From Sinorhizobium chiapasense (GTDB taxonomy: Bacteria; Pseudomonadota; Alphaproteobacteria; Rhizobiales; Rhizobiaceae), in contig NZ_CP133150.1 in NCBI RefSeq assembly GCF_036488675.1, forward strand, positions 124,001-188,000: a stretch of DNA of 64,000 nt, read 5' to 3'. Within the stretch, counting starts at the first letter, position 1. Each line of letters begins with the position of its first letter. Positions 36,958 to 45,842 of this stretch are shown one piece after another. Below the pieces are notes generated by a model. That model had not been told where the DNA came from. It made no database searches and saw only the letters and a program-made list of their open reading frames with translations. The position numbers and the translations under genes were made by a program.

Positions 36958-38694
36958 ATGGACAATTTTGTCGAAGGTCTCACGGAAGTTACCTGCGACG
37001 TGCTGGTGATCGGCGGAGGAACCGCCGGGCCGATGGCCGCGCTCAAGGCCAAGCAGAAGAACCCGGCGTTGAATGTGGTGCTATTGGAGAAGGCCAATGT
37101 AAAGCGGTCGGGTGCGATCTCGATGGGCATGGATGGCCTGAACAATGCCGTCGTGCCGGGTTACGCGACGCCGGAGCAGTACACCAAGGAAATCACGATC
37201 GCCAATGACGGCATCGTCGATCAGGCGCCGGTCTTCAAATATGCCTCGCGCTGCTACGATATCATTGAGGAGCTCGATCGCTTCGGCATCCGCTTCCAGA
37301 AAAATGCCAATGGCGATTTCGATCTCAAGAAGGTCCATCATCTCGGCACCTATGTACTGCCGATGCCGAATGGCGATACGGTCAAGAAGGCGCTCTATCG
37401 CCAGCTGAAGCGGGAGCGCATCCTTATTTCTAACCGCTTCATGGCGACGCGTCTCTTGACGGCGAGCGACGGGCGTATCGCCGGCGCCGTTGCCGTCAAC
37501 ACGCGCAGCGCCGAATTCCTCGTGCTGCGGGCAAAGACCGTGATCCTCTGCATGGGGGCTGCAGGCCGGCTCGGCCTGCCGCATTCCGGCTATCTGTTCG
37601 GCACCTATGAGAACCCGACCAATTCCGGCGACGGCTATGCCATGGCCTATCATGCGGGTGCCGCACTCGCCAATCTTGAGTGCTACCAGATCAACCCGCT
37701 GATCAAGGACTATAACGGCCCGGCCTGCGCCTATGTCGCGGGACCCTTCGGCGCCTATACGGCCAATAGCGAAGGCAAACGCTTCATCAAAAGCGACTAT
37801 TGGTCCGGGCAGATGATGCAGGAGTTCTACAATGAACTCCAGTCAGGCAAGGGACCGGTCTTCCTCAAGCTCAATCACCTCCATCCCGACACGGTCGGCG
37901 AGATCGAGGAGATCCTGCACAAGGTCGAGCGTCCGTCGCGCGGGCGGTTTCATGGGGCGCGTGGAACAGATTACCGCGAGAAGATGATCGAGATGCACAT
38001 TTCCGAGATCGGCTTCTGTTCGGGCCACAGCGCATCGGGCGTCTTCGTCGACGAGTTTGCCCGCACCACGGTGCCCGGCCTCTATGCCGCCGGCGACATG
38101 GCGAGCGTGCCGCATAATTACATGCTCGGTGCCTTCACCAATGGCGCCGTCGCCGGTGAGCATGCCGCCGAAGTCGCGCAGGAGATTGATTTGCCGGACT
38201 ATGATCCCGACTTCGTGCAGCTGGAGCGTGAGCGCGTGCTGGCGCCGACGCGGCGCGGGGATGGCATTCCGCCGAACCAGCTGGAATACAAGGCGCGTCG
38301 ACTGGTCAACGACTATCTGCAGCCGCCCAAGGTGACGGCGAAGATGCAGATCGGTCAGGCGCGCCTCGCCGAAGTGCGGGAGGATTTCGAAACGGCGCTG
38401 GTGGTGCGCAATGCGCATGAATTGATGCGGGCGCTGGAGGTCTCCTCGATCCTCGACTGCGCCGATATGGCAGCACACGCCTCGCTTTACCGCACCGAGA
38501 GCCGATGGGGCCTCTATCACAACCGCGTCGACTTTCCGGAAAAGGATGACGACAATTGGTTCTGCCACACGCTTCTTAGCAAGGTCGAAGGCCGCATGAC
38601 GGCGGAGAAGCGGGCGATCCAACCTTATCTCGTTCCAATCGAGGACGAAGAGCGGTCAGGATACGACCGTCTCCGCGTCTCCAATCAAGCCTGA
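36958..38694 (+). CDS. AprA-like FAD-dependent reductase/dehydrogenase
   Basis: 578 aa. N-terminal FAD motif VLVIGGGTAGPMAALKAK (residues ~15-32), AprA/FrdA-type GAISMGMDGLNNAV, ENPTNSGDGYAMAYHAGAAL, a GHSASGVFVDEFARTTVPG core and GLYAAGDMASVPHNYMLGAF that contacts FAD. The C-terminal helical domain ends KRAIQPYLVP. Architecture is that of the fumarate reductase/APS reductase alpha family. The gene directly downstream encodes an AprB-like ferredoxin, as in aprBA loci. The setting is a sulfur-starvation region without sat or other dissimilatory genes, so the substrate is probably not APS. Function unknown. Confidence 0.85.
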   Translation: MDNFVEGLTEVTCDVLVIGGGTAGPMAALKAKQKNPALNVVLLEKANVKRSGAISMGMDGLNNAVVPGYATPEQYTKEITIANDGIVDQAPVFKYASRCYDIIEELDRFGIRFQKNANGDFDLKKVHHLGTYVLPMPNGDTVKKALYRQLKRERILISNRFMATRLLTASDGRIAGAVAVNTRSAEFLVLRAKTVILCMGAAGRLGLPHSGYLFGTYENPTNSGDGYAMAYHAGAALANLECYQINPLIKDYNGPACAYVAGPFGAYTANSEGKRFIKSDYWSGQMMQEFYNELQSGKGPVFLKLNHLHPDTVGEIEEILHKVERPSRGRFHGARGTDYREKMIEMHISEIGFCSGHSASGVFVDEFARTTVPGLYAAGDMASVPHNYMLGAFTNGAVAGEHAAEVAQEIDLPDYDPDFVQLERERVLAPTRRGDGIPPNQLEYKARRLVNDYLQPPKVTAKMQIGQARLAEVREDFETALVVRNAHELMRALEVSSILDCADMAAHASLYRTESRWGLYHNRVDFPEKDDDNWFCHTLLSKVEGRMTAEKRAIQPYLVPIEDEERSGYDRLRVSNQA

Positions 38695-38707
38695 CCAAGG
38701 AAAAGCC

Positions 38708-38941
38708 ATGCCGCTTGCTCTTTCCCCCACAACCGTTCCCGTCGTCGTCGACGACGCCAAATGCATCGCCGACAAGGGCTGCACCGTCTGCGTCGACGTC
38801 TGCCCGCTCGATGTGCTCCGGATCAGCGATCTGACGGGCAAGGCCTACATGAAGTTCGACGAGTGCTGGTACTGCATGCCCTGTGAAACAGACTGCCCGA
38901 CCGGCGCCGTTACCGTCAACATTCCCTACCTGTTGCGCTGA
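38708..38941 (+). CDS. AprB-like 2[4Fe-4S] ferredoxin
   Basis: 77 aa with two cluster motifs: Cys19, Cys25, Cys28, Cys32-Pro (with a widened first spacing) and Cys53, Cys56, Cys59, Cys63-Pro. The segment DECWYCMPCETDCPTGAV closely resembles the second motif of AprB. The C-terminal tail of AprB is absent. It should pass electrons to the flavoprotein encoded 13 bases upstream. AAGGAAA precedes the ATG. Confidence 0.9.
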   Translation: MPLALSPTTVPVVVDDAKCIADKGCTVCVDVCPLDVLRISDLTGKAYMKFDECWYCMPCETDCPTGAVTVNIPYLLR

Positions 38942-38942
38942 T

Positions 38943-39899
38943 ATGAGTGCTTTCGAACCCTTTGAAGATTTTGGCGATGCCGAGGAGATAGCGGCCCGCC
39001 TTGCCGATGCCGACGCTGCCGTGCGCCGCCTTGCCGTCATCGATCTTGCCGAGGCTGCCAGCGCTGACGGGCTCCCGCATCTTCTTGCCGCGGTCTCAGA
39101 CAGCGATGAAAGCGTGCGCCTTCAGGTGGCCATCGCGCTTGCGGAGTTCGGCACGGTGGAAGCTGCCGCCGCGCTCACGACGCTTGTCACGGATTTGGAT
39201 GCGACTGTGGCGCGGGCCGCGGCGGATGGGCTTGCGGAGCTGAAGGATGCTGGCGCGGCGCCTGTCATTCTGCCGCTTGCGTTCCATGACAACGCTTTCG
39301 TGCGCGCAGCCGGTTTTCGCGGGCTGAAGGGTTTTCGTTCGCAGGCAGCACTGGGCCCCGCGCTTGCGGCCATGAAGGATGAGAGCGCCGAGGTGCGAGC
39401 CGAAGCGCTTGGTGTCATTGCCTATCTCAAGCGAGAAGAAACCCTGCCGTCGCTCATCGCGGCCACGCGCGATGCCGAGGCGACCGTTCGCGCCGTGGCG
39501 GTCAACGCCCTGTCGTTCAGCAATCAGGCTGCGGTCGCCTTTGCCGTCACGGCAGCGCTGCACGATGAGAACTGGCAGGTGAGGGCGGCGGCTGCAGAAT
39601 CGCTTGGCCGGATCGGCCACGCCTCGGCCATCGACGGCCTCGCGGCCGGGCTTTCGGACGATTATTGGCAGGTCCGGCAGAATTGTCTGAACGCACTCGG
39701 CAGGCTGAAGGCTCGGACCGTCGTGTCGGAAATTGCAGCGCTGCTATCGAGCGACCTGCCTTCGCTGCGCAAGGAAGCGGCAGCAACCCTCGGCGAGATC
39801 GCGGATCCGTCCTCGCACGCCGCCCTGATGGCGCACGTCTCGGATGCGGATCCCGATGTGCGCAAGACTGTGCGTTGGGCGCTCACCCGTTTGGTCTAG
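38943..39899 (+). CDS. HEAT-repeat protein
   Basis: 318 aa made of about nine HEAT/PBS-lyase-type repeats of ~30 residues, such as VRLQVAIALAEFGTVEAAAA, VRAAAAESLGRIGHASAIDG and LRKEAAATLGEIADPSSHAA. No catalytic domain or signal peptide is seen. It starts one base after the ferredoxin stop, so it is part of the same operon. HEAT proteins are scaffolds or act in cofactor attachment; here it may bind the flavoprotein-ferredoxin complex. Confidence 0.9.
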   Translation: MSAFEPFEDFGDAEEIAARLADADAAVRRLAVIDLAEAASADGLPHLLAAVSDSDESVRLQVAIALAEFGTVEAAAALTTLVTDLDATVARAAADGLAELKDAGAAPVILPLAFHDNAFVRAAGFRGLKGFRSQAALGPALAAMKDESAEVRAEALGVIAYLKREETLPSLIAATRDAEATVRAVAVNALSFSNQAAVAFAVTAALHDENWQVRAAAAESLGRIGHASAIDGLAAGLSDDYWQVRQNCLNALGRLKARTVVSEIAALLSSDLPSLRKEAAATLGEIADPSSHAALMAHVSDADPDVRKTVRWALTRLV

Positions 39900-39920
39900 G
39901 CATTTTTTGAAAGCGCGGCG

Positions 39921-40745
39921 TCAGGCGCCGCGCTTGGAGACCATCTCCAGCAGCGCATGCGGCCGCTCAATGCGGATATGCCGCGGTGTTACCGTCACCA
40001 CCCCATCTGTCTGGAACCGCTTCATCATCATCGTCACCCATTGCCGGGTCGAGCCGACCATGGCTGCGATCTGATCGTGGGTCACCTTGGCGTTGATGAT
40101 GATCGCCCGCCCGTCTCGCACGCCATGGCGATTGCCGAGATTGATGAGGAACTGCGCCAGGCGTTCGATGACCGAGCGGGTGCCGAGCATCTGCGCCATG
40201 GCCGAATAACACCGCCCCTTCGCGGCAAGTCCCTGCAGAAGACAGAGGGCGAAGCTTGGCAGCTCGACCACCAGCGTCTTCAGTGCCGGCGCCGGCAGGA
40301 AGAGGATGCGACAGGTGCTGAGCGCCTCGCCCGACCAGATATGGGTGCCGCCGCCGGTCATTTCCGGGCCGCCGATGAAATGGCCCTTCGTCCAATAGGC
40401 AAGCGTGATCTCGCGCCCGGACGGCGCGGTGTAGAACACGCGAACGTCACCGGCCTCGATGATGAAGATGCCGCCGTGCTTGTCCCCTTGCGTAAAAATT
40501 GCCTCGCCCGTCTCAAAAGAAAGGTGGCGGCCGTGCGCCCTCAGCCGTTCCCATTCCTGTGGCTTGAGGGCATCGAGAAAGTGTGCCCCTTCGTCCAGTC
40601 TTTCAATGCTTTCGCTGAGGAAAAGCGCCTGGTCGCCCGGAAGGGTGGCCGGTGCGGGCAAGTCGATAGAAGTCGTATGTTTTGGCCGTGCTACCCTTTC
40701 GGCGGTTACGCGGACGTCAAGGCTCACATCGGTCTCCTTCCACAT
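39921..40745 (-). CDS. Crp/Fnr-family transcriptional regulator
   Basis: 274 aa from ATG 40745 (GAAGG eight bases upstream); the longer TTG-started frame is less likely. It has a cyclic-nucleotide-binding-type beta-roll (GEAIFTQGDKHGGIFIIEAGDVRVF, REITLAYWTKGHFIGGPEM) and a C-terminal HTH (THDQIAAMVGSTRQWVTMMMK). The N-terminal Cys set of FNR is absent, so oxygen sensing by Fe-S is unlikely. It converges on the HEAT operon and is divergent from the importer at 41073, with a CTAC/GTAG palindrome between. Confidence 0.9.
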   Translation of the reverse strand: MWKETDVSLDVRVTAERVARPKHTTSIDLPAPATLPGDQALFLSESIERLDEGAHFLDALKPQEWERLRAHGRHLSFETGEAIFTQGDKHGGIFIIEAGDVRVFYTAPSGREITLAYWTKGHFIGGPEMTGGGTHIWSGEALSTCRILFLPAPALKTLVVELPSFALCLLQGLAAKGRCYSAMAQMLGTRSVIERLAQFLINLGNRHGVRDGRAIIINAKVTHDQIAAMVGSTRQWVTMMMKRFQTDGVVTVTPRHIRIERPHALLEMVSKRGA

Positions 40746-41072
40746 CGTGATCGCCTTCAAAGTAGAGATAATCTACCGATTAAGAAGAAAAATAATTGCG
40801 CCTTTGGACCGGAACATGAAACATTGTCGCCTCTTCAGATTTCGGAGCGGATCGCTTCAAGTAATTGGTTTTACGAGAGGAACGAACTCGGTGCGTGTCG
40901 CCGTGACTTGCCGGGTGCGCGTGTCCCGGCACTTCTCGCCTGCTGGCGCCTGCAAGTAATTGCTTATTCCTTCCGGGCCGCCGCCTCATAAATTTCGCGA
41001 CAGCAGCTCGACGACCGACGCTGGGTCAAGAGGCTTCAGTCGCCCAATTGCGGCAAACCAAGAGGTATGATC
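40746..41072. promoter_or_regulatory. Divergent region with GTAGA-GATAA-TCTAC palindrome
   Basis: 327 bases. GTAGAGATAATCTAC at 40762-40776 is a perfect five-base-arm inverted repeat; its reverse complement reads GGTAGATTATCTCTAC, matching the recurrent element. It is 17 bases upstream of the crp-like start. No gene in the remainder. Confidence 0.5.
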
Positions 41073-42485
41073 ATGACTTTGCGCGTCCATCTGGCTGCGA
41101 TCGCGCTCGCGGCCGCCGGCTTCTCTTCAACAGCCGACGCTGAAACCATCCGCGTTGCAATCGGCACGCAGGATACGACGATCAACACCGCCACGGGCGG
41201 CTTGTTGATCCGTGAACTCAAGCTTCTGGAAAAATACCTGCCGCATGACGGCAAGTATCAGGGCGTCGATTATGACATTCAGTGGAAGAATTTCACCAGC
41301 GGCGCGCCGATCACCAACGAGCAGATCGCCGGTAAACTGGATTTCGGCGTGATGGCCGACTTCCCCGGCTCCTTCAACGGCCTCGCCCATATCAACGCCG
41401 GCCGCAGAAGCCATTTCATCACGCCGCTCTCCGGCAGTGTCGGCGGTAGCGGCAACGGTATCGTCGTGCCCGTAGATTCTGAAATTCAGTCGCTCGGGGA
41501 ACTCAAGGGCAAGACGATCTCCGTGCCCTTCGCATCCACCTCGCATGGCATGCTCCTGCGGGCCGTCAAGGCGGAAGGTTGGGACGCCGAACGCGACGTC
41601 AAGATCATCACCCAGGCGCCGGAGGTCGCGGGCGCGGCTCTCAAGGCAAACCGGATCGAGGCGCATGCCGACTTCGTTCCATTTGCCGAACTGTTCCCAT
41701 GGCGCGGCATCGCGCGGAAAATCTACGATGGGTCGCAGGCCAAGACGCCGACCTTCCATGGCGCGCTCGTCGATGCGGACTATGCGAAAAAATATCCCGA
41801 GGTCGTCGTCGCCTACCTTCGGGCCGCGATCGAGGCCGATCAGCTGATCGCCAAGGAATCGGAAAAGTACAGCGAACTGATCGCCGAGGTGAGCGGCGTC
41901 GAGGCGGAGGTCGACTACCTCTTTCACGGACCGCTTGGTCTTCAGACCCGGGACCTCACCTGGAAGCCCGAGTATCGCCAGGCAGTCGCCACCGCGATCG
42001 AAACACTCAAGTCCCTGAAAAAGGCAGACCGCTCGCTTGATGTCGACAGCTTCATCGACGAGCGCTTCATCCGCGCCGCCTTCAAGGCCTCGGGCCTCGA
42101 TTATGAGGCCGCACTCAAGAACTATGCCCAGCTTCCGCTGGACGCCAAGGACGCGGCGACCGGCGAGACCATCGCCGACGGCAAGCGCGTTGCGCAGCTT
42201 TGGGTCGCGGGCGAGCCGCTGGTTCGCAGCTACGCTTCCCCTGAACTTGCGCTGAGTGTCTTCAAAGGAGTCGAGGCGGAAGGCAAGACCGTCCGTGTGT
42301 TTTACGCGCAGGATCGTGAAAGCGGCATCAAACTTCTCGGCGCGCAGGCCTGGTTTGTGCGCACCGACGGCGGCGCGGTCGACGCCTTCCTGCTGAAGGA
42401 CAGGGCCGAAGCCTGGGCAAAGGCGCATGGCGGCAACGTGCTCGACTTCGACGCCGTCAAGGCATCGATCGTGGCCAGCAACTGA
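41073..42485 (+). CDS. TauA/SsuA-like binding protein with C-terminal NosL-like domain
   Basis: 470 aa. Signal peptide ends TADAE. Residues ~25-340 form an NrtA/TauA-type binding protein (VAIGTQDTTINTATGGLLIR, NEQIAGKLDFGVMADFPGSF, APEVAGAALKANRIEAHADF). The last ~100 residues (from DGKRVAQLWVAGEPLVRSYA) resemble NosL: KTVRVFYAQDRESG, LLGAQAWFVRTDGGAVDAF, AEAWAKAHGGNVLDFDAV. NosL is a copper-binding lipoprotein of nitrous oxide reductase assembly, so the fusion suggests metal or sulfur-ligand binding. It heads a three-gene importer. ATG 41073 has AGAGG seven bases upstream. Confidence 0.85.
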   Translation: MTLRVHLAAIALAAAGFSSTADAETIRVAIGTQDTTINTATGGLLIRELKLLEKYLPHDGKYQGVDYDIQWKNFTSGAPITNEQIAGKLDFGVMADFPGSFNGLAHINAGRRSHFITPLSGSVGGSGNGIVVPVDSEIQSLGELKGKTISVPFASTSHGMLLRAVKAEGWDAERDVKIITQAPEVAGAALKANRIEAHADFVPFAELFPWRGIARKIYDGSQAKTPTFHGALVDADYAKKYPEVVVAYLRAAIEADQLIAKESEKYSELIAEVSGVEAEVDYLFHGPLGLQTRDLTWKPEYRQAVATAIETLKSLKKADRSLDVDSFIDERFIRAAFKASGLDYEAALKNYAQLPLDAKDAATGETIADGKRVAQLWVAGEPLVRSYASPELALSVFKGVEAEGKTVRVFYAQDRESGIKLLGAQAWFVRTDGGAVDAFLLKDRAEAWAKAHGGNVLDFDAVKASIVASN

Positions 42486-42492
42486 GGCTGGC

Positions 42493-43275
42493 ATGAGCAC
42501 CCGTTCGTTCGGGCGCTGGATGCGCCGCGCAGGGTCCCTCGCCATCTGCCTCATCGCCTGGCAGATGGCATCGAGCTTCAGGCTCGATCTCGGCGTCGTC
42601 ACCTTCCAGAACGTGCCGGGACCGGTCAACGTCGCCGCGGCGGCACTGGAGTTCCTGCGTTCGCCGCGGCTTTACGATCACGTCTCCAGCAGCATTCGAC
42701 GAGTGTTGGCCGGCTATGGCATCGCGGCCGTCGCAGGCGTCGTGCTCGGTCTTGTCATCGGCCGGTCCCGACGGCTTGGAGATATTCTTGAGACGCCGCT
42801 CGAGCTCTTGCGTCCCGTCCCGGCCGTTTCCTGGATCCCGCTCGCGGTGCTGATGTTTCCGTCCTCCGAAGCATCGATGATCTTTATCACGTTCACCGGC
42901 GCCCTGTTCCCGATCCTTATCAACACCGTTCACGGGGTGGAAAACGTCGATCCCCGGCTCGTGGCTTCCGCCCGCAGCCTGGGCAGCACGCGAACGGCGA
43001 TGCTTTTTGAGGTCATTGTCCCGGGTGCGGCGCCGAACATCGTCACCGGCCTCGTCATTGGCATGGGCACCGCCTGGTTCTGCCTGGTGACAGCCGAGAT
43101 GATCTCAGGTCAGTTCGGGATCGGCTACTATACCTGGGAGTCCTATACCTTGCAGAACTACCCCGAAATCATCGTCGGCATGATCCTGATCGGCCTGCTC
43201 GGCATGGGCAGCAGCGCACTGCTCAAGGCGGCGGGCGCAGCACTTCTGCCCTGGCATGTGAAGGAAGGTAGATGA
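42493..43275 (+). CDS. TauC/SsuC-like ABC permease
   Basis: 260 aa, six membrane segments, EAA loop ARSLGSTRTAMLFEVIVPGAAP, then GQFGIGYYTWESYTLQNYPE. It is seven bases downstream of the NosL-fused binding protein and overlaps the ATPase start. Inner-membrane half of the importer; ligand unknown. Confidence 0.9.
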   Translation: MSTRSFGRWMRRAGSLAICLIAWQMASSFRLDLGVVTFQNVPGPVNVAAAALEFLRSPRLYDHVSSSIRRVLAGYGIAAVAGVVLGLVIGRSRRLGDILETPLELLRPVPAVSWIPLAVLMFPSSEASMIFITFTGALFPILINTVHGVENVDPRLVASARSLGSTRTAMLFEVIVPGAAPNIVTGLVIGMGTAWFCLVTAEMISGQFGIGYYTWESYTLQNYPEIIVGMILIGLLGMGSSALLKAAGAALLPWHVKEGR

Positions 43276-44102
43276 TGAATGGCCATGACCGAAAACTTCA
43301 CGCACTGACCGGCCTCATCGAGGCGAGCAACGTTTCCATTCGCCTCGGCCACGGCAGCAACGCCTTCGAGGCGGTAAGCGACGTCAGCTTCGCCGTCTTG
43401 CCCGGCGAGTTCGTCTGCCTGCTCGGGCCCTCCGGTTGCGGCAAGTCGACTCTGCTTGGCGCGCTTGCGGGCCATATCGCTCCCGCCGCCGGACGGCTCA
43501 CTGTCGACGGGGAGCTCGTGAGGGGGCCCGGACCCGAGCGGGGGATCGTCTTCCAGCACCACACGCTCTTTCCCTGGAAGAGCGCGCGCAACAATGTCGC
43601 CTTCGGTCTCAAGATGCGCGGCGTTGGCCGCGACGAGCGGCGGCGAGAGGCCGAGCGCATGCTTGACCTCGTCGGCCTTTCCGGATTCTTCGACCGCTAT
43701 CCGCGACAGCTTTCCGGCGGCATGCAGCAACGGGTGGAGATTGCCCGTGTGCTTGTCAACCAGCCCCGCCTGCTTCTGATGGACGAGCCGTTTGGCGCGT
43801 TGGACGCGCTGACGCGGCTGCGCATGCAGGAACTGTTGCTCGATATCTGGGAACAGTTCCGCAAGACAATCGTCTTTGTGACGCACGATATCGACGAGGC
43901 GCTTCTCCTGGCCGACCGCATCATCGTCATGCAGGCTGAGCCGGGCAGAATCCAGGAGGAGATAGTGGTGCCTTTTGACAAGCCGCGCGAAACGGGGATC
44001 ATGGCTTCCGCAGACTTCGTGCGTCTCAAGCAGCATTGCCTTCAGCTGCTACACAGCGACCGGCGCGCCGACACGCTTGCCCGCCTGTCGCCCTTGGGGT
44101 GA
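43272..44102 (+). CDS. TauB/SsuB-like ABC ATPase
   Basis: 276 aa. Walker A GPSGCGKST, FQHHTLFPWKSARNNVAFG, signature LSGGMQQRVEIARVL, Walker [14 protein letters not shown], switch VTHDIDEA. Completes the importer encoded from 41073. Its closeness to the AprAB-like operon suggests the imported compound is that complex's substrate or precursor. Confidence 0.92.
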   Translation: MMNGHDRKLHALTGLIEASNVSIRLGHGSNAFEAVSDVSFAVLPGEFVCLLGPSGCGKSTLLGALAGHIAPAAGRLTVDGELVRGPGPERGIVFQHHTLFPWKSARNNVAFGLKMRGVGRDERRREAERMLDLVGLSGFFDRYPRQLSGGMQQRVEIARVLVNQPRLLLMDEPFGALDALTRLRMQELLLDIWEQFRKTIVFVTHDIDEALLLADRIIVMQAEPGRIQEEIVVPFDKPRETGIMASADFVRLKQHCLQLLHSDRRADTLARLSPLG

Positions 44103-44112
44103 ACAGGGGCGT

Positions 44113-44200
44113 CGGCGCGTTCGCCAGCTAGCACGAAGGTTTCCTCGCAGGCCGCGCCAACAGGAGTGAGCACGCGGAATAGCCGAGACGATCGGCGGAG
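44113..44200 (-). pseudogene. Short relic of an ssuD-like gene
   Basis: On the minus strand ~70 bases match ssuD around 25055-25125 (both contain CTCGGCTATTCCGC and TGCGAGGAA), encoding in shifting frames RLGYS, TPVGAACEETFVLAGE. The reading frame is broken and nothing else of the gene remains. It indicates a former second sulfonate monooxygenase at the edge of the sulfur region. Confidence 0.6.
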
Positions 44201-44626
44201 ACCGGCGCGCTCTTATGATGCGCCACATGGCTGTCGGTAACGAGCGCGCAGGCTGCAGTTGGCAATTTCCTTGCCGGCCCCTTCGGTCGATCGCGTCGTA
44301 GCCACGCTGTCCGAAGGCGACCCGCACCTTGGTCATGAAAGTACTCTCTTCCGTCGCGGCCGGGCGGGCCTACGGCACCGGGTGAACGTTCAAATAGGAC
44401 ATCAAAGCCTGCATCGCTTCCGCCGCGACCATTTATTTGTCGGTTTTGGCGACGTTATTTCGACGCGCCTTCACTTAAGCGTTGCAACCCCAGAATTCTG
44501 CGACACGCGCTGCGCGACTGGCACAATTTTTGAGTCTCCTTCGAGTGCTCGCAAGAAGGTGACCGCAAGTGCTCGGCCGAAAACGGTCAGCGTAAAATCG
44601 GTGGAGTCGGCTCCGGAGAGAAACAT
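44201..44626. other. Intergenic, debris only
   Basis: No gene recognised. Short frames on both strands lack family resemblance. The right end carries the ribosome site of the methyltransferase gene. Confidence 0.4.
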
Positions 44627-45256
44627 TTGAGTGAACTCGACAGAATAAGGGCAAAACTCAGGACCAGCCAACAGAGAACTTTCCCGCGGCAGTTGCGAGA
44701 GTTCGGGCTGGATCTGATCGTACGAGAAGTCGTTTTTCCGCCCGAAGATTTCCAAAGCTGGCGTTGGTTTACCGAGAACTTCCCTCCATTCGCTCGAAAG
44801 CGGATCTTGGAAATCGGTTTCGGTCTTCCGTGTCTTCTTCTGGCAAAAACTGGTGCACTGTCGTTGCTAGCCTGCGATATCAATCCGAGGGCTGTCGCGA
44901 ACACGTTGGAGAATGCCGCAAGAAACGGAATAGAGAACGTCGAGATCATTCAAAGTGATATCTTCAACAACATTCCTCCCGGGAGCAAGTTCGATATCAT
45001 TTTTTGGAACTACCCTTGGAACTTCGCTCCAGCAAATTTCGAATTTATCGACGACCTCGAGCGTGGAGCGATTGATCCCGGCTACAGGCAGCTCGAGAGA
45101 TTTCTGGCAGAAGGCCGAGCATTTCTTACGGAACGTGGAAAAATCCTTCTAGGATTCGGCACTAATGCCCGGGATGACCTTCTCGAGCGCATCGTAGCTG
45201 CGAATGATCTTAAATCGGTGATTGTGAGGTGGGGGACGTACCGCACCTCGACTTAA
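44627..45256 (+). CDS. Class I methyltransferase (PrmC/RlmG-like fold)
   Basis: 209 aa from TTG 44627, with GGAGAG seven bases upstream. SAM-binding motif I ILEIGFGLPCLLLAK, DINPRAVANTLENAARNGIEN, and FWNYPW in the place of the NPPY catalytic motif of amino- or base-N-methyltransferases. Codon use is less GC-rich than the flanking sulfur genes, suggesting separate origin. It ends shortly after a beta-strand (VIVRWGTYRTST), so the C-terminus may be truncated. Target unknown. Confidence 0.7.
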   Translation: MSELDRIRAKLRTSQQRTFPRQLREFGLDLIVREVVFPPEDFQSWRWFTENFPPFARKRILEIGFGLPCLLLAKTGALSLLACDINPRAVANTLENAARNGIENVEIIQSDIFNNIPPGSKFDIIFWNYPWNFAPANFEFIDDLERGAIDPGYRQLERFLAEGRAFLTERGKILLGFGTNARDDLLERIVAANDLKSVIVRWGTYRTST

Positions 45257-45575
45257 CTTATTGGCTGTACTCAATCCGCCCTAGCGCGACAGCGTATGGA
45301 TTCCGACCCTCAAGTCGCCTGCTCTAGCCACCATTTCGCCCATCGGCTTGGAACGGGATCGCGGCCTGAATCACCCTGCTCCAGGGCACATTTAGGACAT
45401 CCGTTAGGATGTTTTGTTGCGATTCAGCTCCGGCCGCAATGATTTCGTATTGATCAATGCGAATGGCCAATATGGTACCGCATTTGGCCGCGGCCAATGC
45501 CGGCGGGTCGCAGCGGCACTGACATTGGCGGCTTGCAGCGAATCCCAATAAACCGAATCCCGGATGCCAAAACCG
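45257..45575. other. Intergenic, no supported gene
   Basis: A minus-strand frame at 45324-45548 contains KCGTILAIRIDQYEIIAAGA but has no ribosome site and no family I recognise. It may be the tail of a lost gene. Confidence 0.35.
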
Positions 45576-45842
45576 TTATGAGGGCGTCGGGGCGACGAGG
45601 CGATTTAGATCAACGCCCTTGAGCCGTATGCCTCTTTTATGCCGGCCGAACCATTGATCGGCGATCGGCAGCTTCATTGGAAGAATATGATCCCCTGAAA
45701 TCAAACAGACGGCCGGCAAATTTGCTGACCGGAGGCTGGTGCGCTGTCGGTCCTGCTGGCGTTCGACGTTGAACTGCGGGCGAGACCGCATGAGCTTGCC
45801 AATGAGCGTCGGCGCTTCGGGCAAGCAGTCGAGGTGGCTCAC
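45576..45842 (-). pseudogene. nodB start fused to unrelated sequence
   Basis: A GTG overlaps the nodA stop (CTGTGAGCCACCTCGAC), exactly as nodB starts after nodA, and the first residues VSHLDC resemble the NodB start (M-K-H-L-D-Y). After about ten codons the similarity ends. None of the deacetylase motifs (TFDDGP, HTMTHP) is present in the remaining 78 residues, which match nothing I know. nodB therefore appears replaced or deleted at its 5' end. Confidence 0.5.

Noticed and set aside
36958..38941. True dissimilatory APS reductase (aprBA)
   Set aside because: The ferredoxin lacks the AprB tail, gene order is A then B, and no sat or other dissimilatory sulfur genes are present; only the family resemblance is kept.
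44049..44336. A 95-codon minus-strand gene
   Set aside because: The frame overlaps the ATPase end and includes the ssuD relic out of frame; no single product is supported.
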